Below are positions 1 through 5,490 of a DNA stretch of 6,370 nt, piece after piece (the first letter of the stretch is position 1; every line of letters begins with the position of its first letter). This stretch comes from an uncultured Chlamydiae bacterium (GTDB lineage Bacteria > Chlamydiota > Chlamydiia > Chlamydiales > Rhabdochlamydiaceae). The notes below the pieces were generated by a model, which was not told the origin of the DNA, ran no database searches, and worked only from the letters and a program-made list of their open reading frames with translations. The position numbers were made by a program, and so were the translations under genes. The stretch covers positions 1 through 6,370 of the forward strand of contig CAIPRZ010000058.1 in NCBI GenBank assembly GCA_903867585.1, read 5' to 3'.

Positions 1-597
1 ATCTTCATGTCGAGAGCTTTGATAAAAAAGACGGTTTTCGCAAGCTTCAATCACAATATGCATCAACGTCATATGGATTTCTTGAATACGATCTGAATAA
101 ATAAAATCACCCACTATGATTTCACAATCACTTTTACCTTTTAAAGCCCCACCCCCTTTACCAAGAAGAGAAACTACAAATAGTCCTAGTTCCTTAGCTT
201 TTTCTAAAGCGTGGACAACATTTTTAGAATTTCCACTTGTTGAAAGGATGAGTAAAATATCTTTAGGCTTTCCAAAAGCTTCAACACCTCGAGAAAACAC
301 CTGATCAAAACCCATATCATTAGCCACACAGGTTATGTGAGAGGCATCAGCAAGGGCGATAGCTGGAAGCGCTTTTCGTGTTTTTCGAAATTGCCCAGTA
401 AACTCTTCAGCCACATGCATCGCATCGCATAAACTCCCCCCATTACCGCAAACAAGAAGCTTACCACCCTCTTTAAAGCAGGTAACAAGCATTGAGGTAA
501 AAGTTTCAATAAAATGAAGCGTCTTTTTTTCTAGATAAATATCGGCAGCACCGTGGGCTTGATTTAAAGAAGAAATTATATCGTGTGAGGGATCCAT
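1..597 (-). CDS. gmhA: Sedoheptulose-7-phosphate isomerase GmhA (phosphoheptose isomerase), 3' end missing
   Basis: This cytoplasmic SIS-domain enzyme converts sedoheptulose 7-phosphate to D-glycero-D-manno-heptose 7-phosphate, the first step toward ADP-heptose for the LPS inner core. The frame reads open for 199 codons from the ATG at 597-595 to the left edge with no stop. The SIS core is clear: VCGNGGSLCDAMHVAEEFTG (residues 49-68), NDMGFDQVFSRGVEAFG, LSTSGNS (118-124) and YSDRIQEIHMTLMHIVIE. From memory of the E. coli enzyme, the zinc/catalytic positions H61, E65, Q172 and H180 are all present at the same numbers, which supports both the start and the function. E. coli GmhA has about 192 residues, so only a short C-terminal tail should be missing. 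The Shine-Dalgarno is weak (AAGA about 10 nt upstream). The gene diverges from the small membrane-protein gene. DiaA is a paralogous alternative, but the conserved active site favours GmhA. Confidence 0.95.
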   Translation of the reverse strand, partial: MDPSHDIISSLNQAHGAADIYLEKKTLHFIETFTSMLVTCFKEGGKLLVCGNGGSLCDAMHVAEEFTGQFRKTRKALPAIALADASHITCVANDMGFDQVFSRGVEAFGKPKDILLILSTSGNSKNVVHALEKAKELGLFVVSLLGKGGGALKGKSDCEIIVGDFIYSDRIQEIHMTLMHIVIEACENRLFYQSSRHED

Positions 598-718
598 AGT
601 AAATCGTCTTAAATTATGAAACTCTTAAGATACCCTAAGATCCCAATGTTTGGCAAAACTTTGCTAAAATAGAGTAAATTTGATAAAAATTTTACTTGAA
701 TACCCTAATGGAGAATTT
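598..718. promoter_or_regulatory. Divergent intergenic region between gmhA and the small membrane-protein gene
   Basis: These 121 bp must hold promoters for both flanking genes. On the minus strand a CATAAT box (618-613) lies about 15 bp before the gmhA start and could be its -10, but no good -35 is visible. On the plus strand, TTGCTA (661-666) and TAAAAA (684-689) with a 17-bp spacer form a weak sigma-70-like pair; TTGGCA at 650-655 is another possible -35. The region also carries a 10-bp-period direct repeat (TAAGATACCC at 626-635, TAAGATCCCA at 636-645), a further TACCCTAA at 701-708, and the palindrome listed separately. The promoter assignments are inferences from weak matches. Confidence 0.35.
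649..668. repeat. Imperfect inverted repeat, possible operator
   Basis: TTTGGCAAA and TTTGCTAAA are inverted copies (8 of 9 positions match) separated by AC. Each half also has TTTG/CAAA-like internal symmetry. It overlaps the candidate -35 elements of the plus-strand gene, so it could be a regulator-binding site. No T-run follows it and no gene ends just upstream, so it is not a terminator. Function is inferred only from position and symmetry. Confidence 0.35.
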
Positions 719-1111
719 ATGCTAAGAAAAGTTGCTGACTGCATGCAAATTGCTCAAGATGTTGTCCACCCTCTTCATCCTTTACAAAGCGTTTCACAAA
801 TCGCTGTTGGAGCTTTATCTATATTATCGGTTCCTTTTACAGGTATGTTTGGTCTTGTAAACGGGATTGCTGGAATTTCTAAAGGATCTCTTGATGCGGC
901 GCAAGATATTGTGGAAGCTGGTTGTACACTCAAACAAATCACAGAATATAAACCTGTAAGATCTCTAGCCTGGGCTCACTTAACTATTACACTTGTGGTT
1001 TTAACTGGAGGCATCGCTGCAGCTTTAAATCCCCTAGTAACCATAGTGGCAGCTAAAACATCTGCTGTTTTTTTAACTAAATCAATGCTGGCCGGTATCT
1101 GTTTGCTTTAA
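719..1111 (+). CDS. Small hydrophobic protein of unknown function (130 aa, two membrane-like segments)
   Basis: I do not recognise this family. The ATG at 719 was chosen because GGAG (710-713) sits 5 nt upstream. The frame is open further back to a TTG at 680, but that start has no ribosome-binding site. The 130-residue product has no signal peptide. It has two hydrophobic stretches at about residues 26-53 (rich in Gly, Ala, Val, Ser, Phe) and 83-116 (Leu, Val, Thr, Ile, Ala). A more polar middle contains SLDAAQDIVEAG and a Lys/Glu/Arg patch around KQITEYKPVR. A small inner-membrane or inclusion-type membrane protein is possible, but no diagnostic motif supports either. The last 30 bp overlap the 3' end of the convergent ABC ATPase gene. 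The gene ends abruptly on hydrophobic residues (MLAGICLL), so a 3' truncation of a longer ancestral gene is possible. It is probably coding, given the strong ribosome-binding site and coherent composition. Confidence 0.6.
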   Translation: MLRKVADCMQIAQDVVHPLHPLQSVSQIAVGALSILSVPFTGMFGLVNGIAGISKGSLDAAQDIVEAGCTLKQITEYKPVRSLAWAHLTITLVVLTGGIAAALNPLVTIVAAKTSAVFLTKSMLAGICLL

Positions 1112-1792
1112 AGTAGTTTCTACAATTTTACCATCTTCCATACGCACGATACGGTCAGCAAACGAAAAAATGCGCGCATCATGTGTAACAACGATTAAAG
1201 CACGGCCTGGTTCTAAAGCCTTTTGTTTAAGAAGATCTAAAACTTTTGCTCCTGTTTCGTGATCAAGGGCACTTGTGGGCTCATCGCATACAATGATTTT
1301 GGGACTATGAATGCAAGAACGGGCAATCGCTATCCTTTGCTGTTGACCACCTGATAATTCTGGAGGAAAAGATTCGATTTTTTCTTGCATTCCCATGACA
1401 GTAATCATTTTAGTAGCCTCTTTAATCGCATCCTCATATTCGGCTCCATTAATAATTAGAGGAATGGCGATATTTTCAAGAGAGGAAAGCATTGGAACAA
1501 GATTAAACGCCTGAAAAACAAAACCGATATTAGCTCCTCTAAATTTTGTTTTTTCTCCGTTATGCATCGACTGCATGTTCTGACCAAGCACGGTACAGGT
1601 CCCTGAACTGGCATCTAAAATACCAGCAATAATTGAAATTAAAGTGGTTTTTCCTGAACCAGAAGGGCCTACGATCATTAAAAGCTCCCCTTCATAGATT
1701 TCTAGATCTATTCCTTTTATGGCATGGGTGGCGGTATTACCTTCCCCGTAGGTTTTATCTATCGCTTCAAGTTTTACAAGAACATTAGGCAT
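1082..1792 (-). CDS. ABC exporter ATP-binding subunit (MacB/LolD/DevA-type)
   Basis: This is the cytoplasmic ATPase that powers the exporter encoded by this operon; it should dimerise on two permease copies. The 236 residues form one complete nucleotide-binding domain with all motifs intact: Walker A GPSGSGKT (42-49), Q-loop Q94 in FVFQAFNLVP, signature LSGGQQQRIAIAR (146-158), Walker B IIVCDE with D170 and catalytic E171, the D-loop SALD (174-177) and the switch histidine H204 in VVTHD. The FQxFNLxP segment after the Q-loop and the PTSALD wording are typical of the MacB/LolD/FtsE/DevA group. It is the last gene of the operon, starting 14 bp after the permease stop with AGAAG about 8 nt upstream of its ATG. 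Unlike MacB, the ATPase is not fused to the permease. Its 3' end overlaps the convergent small membrane-protein gene. LolD is unlikely because adaptor and outer-membrane channel genes are co-transcribed. Substrate unknown. Confidence 0.95.
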   Translation of the reverse strand: MPNVLVKLEAIDKTYGEGNTATHAIKGIDLEIYEGELLMIVGPSGSGKTTLISIIAGILDASSGTCTVLGQNMQSMHNGEKTKFRGANIGFVFQAFNLVPMLSSLENIAIPLIINGAEYEDAIKEATKMITVMGMQEKIESFPPELSGGQQQRIAIARSCIHSPKIIVCDEPTSALDHETGAKVLDLLKQKALEPGRALIVVTHDARIFSFADRIVRMEDGKIVETTLKQTDTGQH

Positions 1793-1806
1793 AAAATGAG
1801 CTTCTT

Positions 1807-2976
1807 TTAAGATTTAAAAACAATGGCAGGCTCTAATCTTGTTACTGTCCGAATACTAATGATCGCTGAAATCAGACAAATAAAGGCCATACTAAAAAAA
1901 GAAAAAAGCATGAGCTGAATAGGTAGCCTAAAAGAAAGCTCTGTTCCGTATGATATTAGACCAAAAGCCGCAGCTCCCCCAAGTCCCAATCCCCAACCAA
2001 TACAACCCACTAAAATGGCTTGAACGATAATCATTTTAGTTAGCATGTGATTATTAGCTCCCATCGCTTTAAAGGTTCCAAAATAGCGAAGATTATCTAG
2101 GGTAAAATTATAAAACGTTTGTCCAACAATAGCCATTCCGATAACAAAACCTAAAATTACAGCGGTTCCAAAGTTAATGGGAATACCGGTATTTTTTAGA
2201 TAATAGTTAACTGTAGACCAAGCAAATTGAGAACGGGTTAACGCTTTTAACCCTGTGATGCGGCTTATTTGATTACAAAGCTCTTGAATCTGATTTGGAT
2301 TTTCTGCTTTCACTAAAACAAAAGATAAAAGCCTTTTTTCTGTAGGAGCGTAGTTAATAGCCCTATTATAGGTTGTATAAATTACAGGTTGTGATTGGAA
2401 GGTCCGGGTTGATTCACAAATACCCACAACAACAGCTCTTTGATAGTTAAGCTCCAAAGTTTCTCCCACTTGTAATGGTCTTCGATAGAGCTTCCCTTCA
2501 TAGTAATATTTAGTAGCCAATTTTTTTTCAGCCCCAATCCGGTTGACGATGACCGCATCAGGGGTTCTTAAATCCTCAATTTTTCCCTGTAGCATAATGG
2601 GAGGGCCTCCGATTAATGTCGGCGAATCAATTCCAAAAACATTACAGGTTTCAAAATGACCATTATGAAGTTTGGCTCGGATGATCCCTTTGAAAAAAGG
2701 GACCGCCCATTTGACCCCTTCAATACTTTTTACCCGGTATAAATCGGTATCTTTTAACGGCTTGACCTCATCAATATAGGTAACCCCATCATCCATTACC
2801 CAGATATCGATTTGATCGGTATCGGTAATAAATCCAAACGTTCTTGTCATAAGACCGATAAAAATAGCAGCTTGTTGGGTGATGATGAAAGAGGCAAAAG
2901 TCAGCCCGAAAACAATACCAATGTATTTAGCTTTATCACCTATCAGCATTTTAACAGCAATTTTAGACATTTTCAT
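1807..2976 (-). CDS. ABC exporter permease, FtsX/MacB-like (DevC-type)
   Basis: This is the inner-membrane subunit of the exporter. The 389 residues have the four-helix type VII ABC architecture: TM1 at about 17-42, a large periplasmic domain at about 45-265, then TM2 (268-290), TM3 (315-342) and TM4 (353-376). The FtsX-like cytoplasmic coupling segment is visible as YFGTFKAMGANNHMLTKMII (298-317), and the protein ends with the family-typical RLEPAIVFKS. The periplasmic domain would contact the adaptor protein and sense or push substrate, as in MacB. Its length matches stand-alone DevC-type permeases, not the roughly 650-residue fused MacB. The ATG at 2976 overlaps the upstream gene's stop (ATGA), implying translational coupling; the ATG two codons later (2970) is an alternative start. 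LolC/E is the main alternative family, but the gene context argues for a tripartite exporter. Confidence 0.9.
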   Translation of the reverse strand: MKMSKIAVKMLIGDKAKYIGIVFGLTFASFIITQQAAIFIGLMTRTFGFITDTDQIDIWVMDDGVTYIDEVKPLKDTDLYRVKSIEGVKWAVPFFKGIIRAKLHNGHFETCNVFGIDSPTLIGGPPIMLQGKIEDLRTPDAVIVNRIGAEKKLATKYYYEGKLYRRPLQVGETLELNYQRAVVVGICESTRTFQSQPVIYTTYNRAINYAPTEKRLLSFVLVKAENPNQIQELCNQISRITGLKALTRSQFAWSTVNYYLKNTGIPINFGTAVILGFVIGMAIVGQTFYNFTLDNLRYFGTFKAMGANNHMLTKMIIVQAILVGCIGWGLGLGGAAAFGLISYGTELSFRLPIQLMLFSFFSMAFICLISAIISIRTVTRLEPAIVFKS

Positions 2977-4349
2977 AATCTAATACCTAAAGCTTTATAA
3001 AATGAAATGGTGAAGCCCATTCGATCATTGATCGCATTAACTAAGGATTCTTCTATAAGAAGCTCTTCTAAATAAGATTCTAGATAATTGGTTTTGCTAA
3101 TCAATCCGATCCTAAACTGTTCATAAATATCGGCTGTTTTTTCTTGTAAAGACAAAAGCTCCTCTTGAAGAGATTCAATTTGCCTATCGGAGGCCTGCAC
3201 CCCAAAAAGGGCTGTTTCAATTTCAGCAAAAGCCCCGATTAGGGAATTTTCATAAGCGTATAAGGCTTGCTTTTCTTTAGATTTAGCCACATTTTTTTCA
3301 GCAACAAGAGCGCCAAAATCGATCAAAGTCACATTAAAACCCGGCATGATATTCCAATTAATAGACTGCTTTTTAAACAGAAGATTAGCGAAGTTAGAGA
3401 GGACTCCATAATTGCTTGTAATATTAAATTGGGGGAAAAAATCCCTATAGGCCTTTTTAAGATTAGCTTGAGCTGAAAAAAGATTGAATCTAGCTACACA
3501 CACATCGGGCCGGCTTAAGACAATTTTAGATGGGATATCAGCATAAATAAGGGGGATATCTGATTTTAAGGGGACATACTTGGTTAATTTGTCATATTCT
3601 TTGTCTGGAAATTGACCAGTTAATTGAGTCACTAAAAAAATAACCCGATCTACATCTGCTTGAGTTCTATCAAGAAGGGCTTGTTTATCTTGAACTCGTG
3701 CTAAATCGGTTAAGGTGGTGGTTTGATCCTGTAGTCCAGCTGTAAATTGAATGGAGGTTAAATCCTCAATTTCTTTGAGAACTTTAAGCTCTTTTTTATA
3801 TAGATCGATCAGATTTTGAAATGTTCTTAGGTTAGAATATTGAAGTACAAGCTCTGATACAAGGGACAACTTTGTATAAGCTACTTGTTCCACCTGGCTC
3901 ATCATGGTGAAAAAAGCGCTTCGCTTAACCTGTTGTTGAACCCCAAAAAAATCAAGCTCCCAAATTGTATCAAACCCTAAAGCATAGGTGGTTTGAAGGG
4001 TTTGACCTAAGAATCTAGAATAGGTTAAAGTTTGTGTTTCTTTGATCCGATTAATATCGCCAGCACCAGAGAATTGAGGAAAAAATTTGGAGTTTTGAAA
4101 ACGGTATTGAGCTCTAAGCTCTTTAATTTTTTCATAAGCACTCAAAAGGTTGTAGTTTTTTTCTTCAACAAGCTTCACCAGTTGATTCAAAGTAGGATCT
4201 TCTAAAGCTTCCCAAAAAAAAGGATTGAATTTCTTCTCATCTAGGGTAGCCTCTTGAGATAAAAATTCATTATTTAAAGCTACATCTGGAGCTTTATATC
4301 CCCCTTTACAGCCTGATAACAATAAAAGAACAAGCAGTGATTTTTTCAT
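2973..4349 (-). CDS. Outer-membrane factor lipoprotein, NodT/TolC family
   Basis: This is the outer-membrane channel of the exporter, expected to form a trimeric beta-barrel with a periplasmic alpha-helical tunnel. The 458 residues start with a short lipoprotein signal, MKKSLLVLLLLSGC, with lipobox L-S-G-C and the lipidated Cys at 14. The NodT-type start YKAPDV (18-23) follows. Family hallmarks appear in order: FWEALEDPTLNQLV (45-58), WELDFFG (130-136), LSRPDV (278-283), FFPQFNITSNYG (304-315), MPGFNVTLIDFG (335-346) and FRIGLISKTNYLESYLEELL (412-431). This is the usual two-repeat OMF layout at a normal length. The ATG overlaps the stop of the adaptor gene (ATGA at 4349-4346) with no clear Shine-Dalgarno, so translation is probably coupled. 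Its stop overlaps the permease start in the same way. Placement between adaptor and permease fixes its role as the dedicated exit duct. Confidence 0.95.
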   Translation of the reverse strand: MKKSLLVLLLLSGCKGGYKAPDVALNNEFLSQEATLDEKKFNPFFWEALEDPTLNQLVKLVEEKNYNLLSAYEKIKELRAQYRFQNSKFFPQFSGAGDINRIKETQTLTYSRFLGQTLQTTYALGFDTIWELDFFGVQQQVKRSAFFTMMSQVEQVAYTKLSLVSELVLQYSNLRTFQNLIDLYKKELKVLKEIEDLTSIQFTAGLQDQTTTLTDLARVQDKQALLDRTQADVDRVIFLVTQLTGQFPDKEYDKLTKYVPLKSDIPLIYADIPSKIVLSRPDVCVARFNLFSAQANLKKAYRDFFPQFNITSNYGVLSNFANLLFKKQSINWNIMPGFNVTLIDFGALVAEKNVAKSKEKQALYAYENSLIGAFAEIETALFGVQASDRQIESLQEELLSLQEKTADIYEQFRIGLISKTNYLESYLEELLIEESLVNAINDRMGFTISFYKALGIRL

Positions 4350-5413
4350 AAAGGATTACTTGGGGCCTCTATGTATATATCCATAAGCTGGCCGACATAA
4401 ACAGGCAGCTGCCCTTTATCAAAGCTATAAATGACCTGGAGGACACGGGTGTCGGTTTGCTCCCGATCGTCTCCTGTTAAAGAACGTTTAGGAATCACAT
4501 AAGGTTCAGTTTTAACATAAGTTAAGCGGGTAAATAATTGACCATTACCTCGAATAAATGCGGTTGCTCCTGATTTTGGAATAAAGCGCCAAGCATCTTC
4601 TTCATCAATACTTATCCTTATATGCAATGGATTTACACATCCATAAATAAGCATCGCATCTTGGTAATAAGGGATATTATAGAAAGATTGAGCGTAAGAT
4701 CCTGGATAAAGTTTAAGTTGAAGCACTTGCCCATCAAAAGGGGCTCTAACCATGGTTTGATCAAGCTCAGCTAGTGCCACATCAAGCGCGGCTTCTGATT
4801 CAGCAAGACTTTGTGAGGCAATATTAATATCTTCAATCCAAGCCCCAGCAAGCTTTAGAGCTAAATTAGCTTCCGCTTCTTTATAAGAATTATACGTCGA
4901 TCTTTCATCCCATAACGCATTTTGATAATCATTTTTACTAATTGCATCCGGATTTTTAACATCTAAATAAATACCAAGATGCGCTTTTGCTTTTTGCCAC
5001 ATAGCCTCTTGAGCTAGCATCTCAAATTCTAAAGGGGGAACTTCTTCTGGACGGGGCTGAACAATAAGCTTATGAAGCTGAGCTTTATAAGTTTCCACAG
5101 AGGCTTTTGCCTGCTCAACTTGAGCCTTGAAAACTCTAGTATCGAGTTGGAATAAAGGATCTTTTGATTTACAAAAATCGCCCACCTGAACAAATACTTT
5201 TTCCACAACTTGTCCATTAGGAACACCAATTGGAACGTTTTCACTAGCTGCTTCTACAATTCCGGAGGCGGCTATGTAACTTATATAAGGCGCTTTAGGA
5301 GGCATATAAGCAATCGGTGGCACAGGGGGTTGTTTATTTCCCCGATGTACCATATAAATTCCCATCAGAAGACCTAAAAAGGCCAATATAGGTAAGCCCC
5401 ATTTCCTGAACAA
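4346..5413 (-). CDS. Periplasmic membrane fusion (adaptor) protein, HlyD/MacA/DevB-like
   Basis: This adaptor is anchored in the inner membrane and links the permease to the outer-membrane factor. The 355 residues show a short N-terminus, one membrane anchor (about 6-22) and a Pro-rich linker (28-42). The first half of a lipoyl/barrel-sandwich domain follows (ASGIVEAASENVPIGVPNGQ, then EKVFVQVGDFCKSKDPLFQLD, about 49-91). A coiled-coil hairpin spans about 92-218. The second lipoyl half is VRAPFDGQVLQLKLYPGSY (222-240), followed by a beta-barrel/membrane-proximal region. This order is diagnostic of HlyD_D23/MacA-type adaptors. The start is unusual: TTG at 5413 is immediately preceded by an in-frame TGA, and no Shine-Dalgarno lies at a normal distance. 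I keep it because the next in-frame ATG (codon 17, position 5365) would remove most of the membrane anchor, and the MFRKWGLPIL start looks family-typical. First gene of the exporter operon, divergent from asd. Confidence 0.92.
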   Translation of the reverse strand: MFRKWGLPILAFLGLLMGIYMVHRGNKQPPVPPIAYMPPKAPYISYIAASGIVEAASENVPIGVPNGQVVEKVFVQVGDFCKSKDPLFQLDTRVFKAQVEQAKASVETYKAQLHKLIVQPRPEEVPPLEFEMLAQEAMWQKAKAHLGIYLDVKNPDAISKNDYQNALWDERSTYNSYKEAEANLALKLAGAWIEDINIASQSLAESEAALDVALAELDQTMVRAPFDGQVLQLKLYPGSYAQSFYNIPYYQDAMLIYGCVNPLHIRISIDEEDAWRFIPKSGATAFIRGNGQLFTRLTYVKTEPYVIPKRSLTGDDREQTDTRVLQVIYSFDKGQLPVYVGQLMDIYIEAPSNPL

Positions 5414-5422
5414 TCAAATACC

Positions 5423-5465
5423 GAATTAATTTAATTTCCTTATATATTTCAAATTAAATTAATTC
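5423..5465. repeat. Perfect 15-bp inverted repeat between the exporter operon and asd
   Basis: GAATTAATTTAATTT at 5423-5437 is matched exactly in inverted orientation by AAATTAAATTAATTC at 5451-5465, separated by 13 bp. The arms are almost purely A+T, so this is not a GC-rich intrinsic terminator; a dyad operator or curved/cruciform element is more plausible. The 9-mer TTAAATTAA occurs in each arm (5454-5462, and inverted at 5426-5434) and once more at 5482-5490, directly before the asd ATG. The dyad lies between and over the likely promoters of both divergent genes. The repeat is visible directly; the regulatory role is inferred. Confidence 0.65.
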
Positions 5466-5467
5466 AA
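5439..5467 (-). promoter_or_regulatory. Candidate promoter of the exporter operon
   Basis: On the minus strand, TTGAAT (5467-5462) is followed after 15 bp by TATATA (5446-5441) or after 17 bp by TATAAG (5444-5439), a sigma-70-like arrangement. It would start transcription about 15-20 bp ahead of the TTG start of the adaptor gene. It overlaps the inverted repeat, so a dimeric regulator bound there could block it. The region is so AT-rich that chance matches are easy; a second pair (TTGAAA at 5453-5448 with TTAATT 17 bp on) is also possible. Confidence 0.35.
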
Positions 5468-5472
5468 TAAAC

Positions 5473-5478
5473 TATAAT
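5473..5478 (+). promoter_or_regulatory. Consensus -10 box (TATAAT) for asd
   Basis: A perfect TATAAT ends 12 bp before the ATG of asd. If used, transcription would begin around 5484-5487, giving a leader of only a few bases. No convincing -35 is seen at 16-18 bp; TTTCAA (5447-5452) is a poor match with a 20-bp spacer. No Shine-Dalgarno precedes the ATG, consistent with a leaderless or near-leaderless mRNA. Confidence 0.5.
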
Positions 5479-5490
5479 AAGTTAAATTAA

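Noticed and set aside
116..304. 62-codon plus-strand open frame
   Set aside because: It is antisense to the well-supported gmhA coding sequence, has no ribosome-binding site and no recognisable protein features.
680..718. Upstream TTG start that would add 13 residues to the small membrane protein
   Set aside because: No Shine-Dalgarno precedes the TTG, while GGAG is well placed before the ATG at 719; the extra segment also overlaps the candidate -10.
1048..1074. Terminator-like hairpin GGCAGC...GCTGTT followed by seven Ts on the plus strand
   Set aside because: The stem is only 6 bp with two G-T pairs and a 10-nt loop, and it lies inside the coding region about 35 bp before the stop, so it is more likely chance.
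1082..2976. Reading the permease and ATPase pair as the LolCDE lipoprotein-release system
   Set aside because: The same operon encodes a periplasmic adaptor and an outer-membrane factor, which LolCDE does not use; only one permease is present.
2812..3476. Two plus-strand open frames (2812-3000 and 3267-3476)
   Set aside because: Both are antisense to the permease and outer-membrane factor genes, which have clear family motifs; the short frames encode low-complexity, unrecognisable peptides.
5029..5244. 71-codon minus-strand frame inside the adaptor gene
   Set aside because: It is an alternate frame within the lipoyl and coiled-coil coding region of the adaptor, with no independent support.
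5423..5465. Inverted repeat as an intrinsic terminator
   Set aside because: Both flanking genes read away from it, so nothing ends there, and the stem is almost purely A+T.
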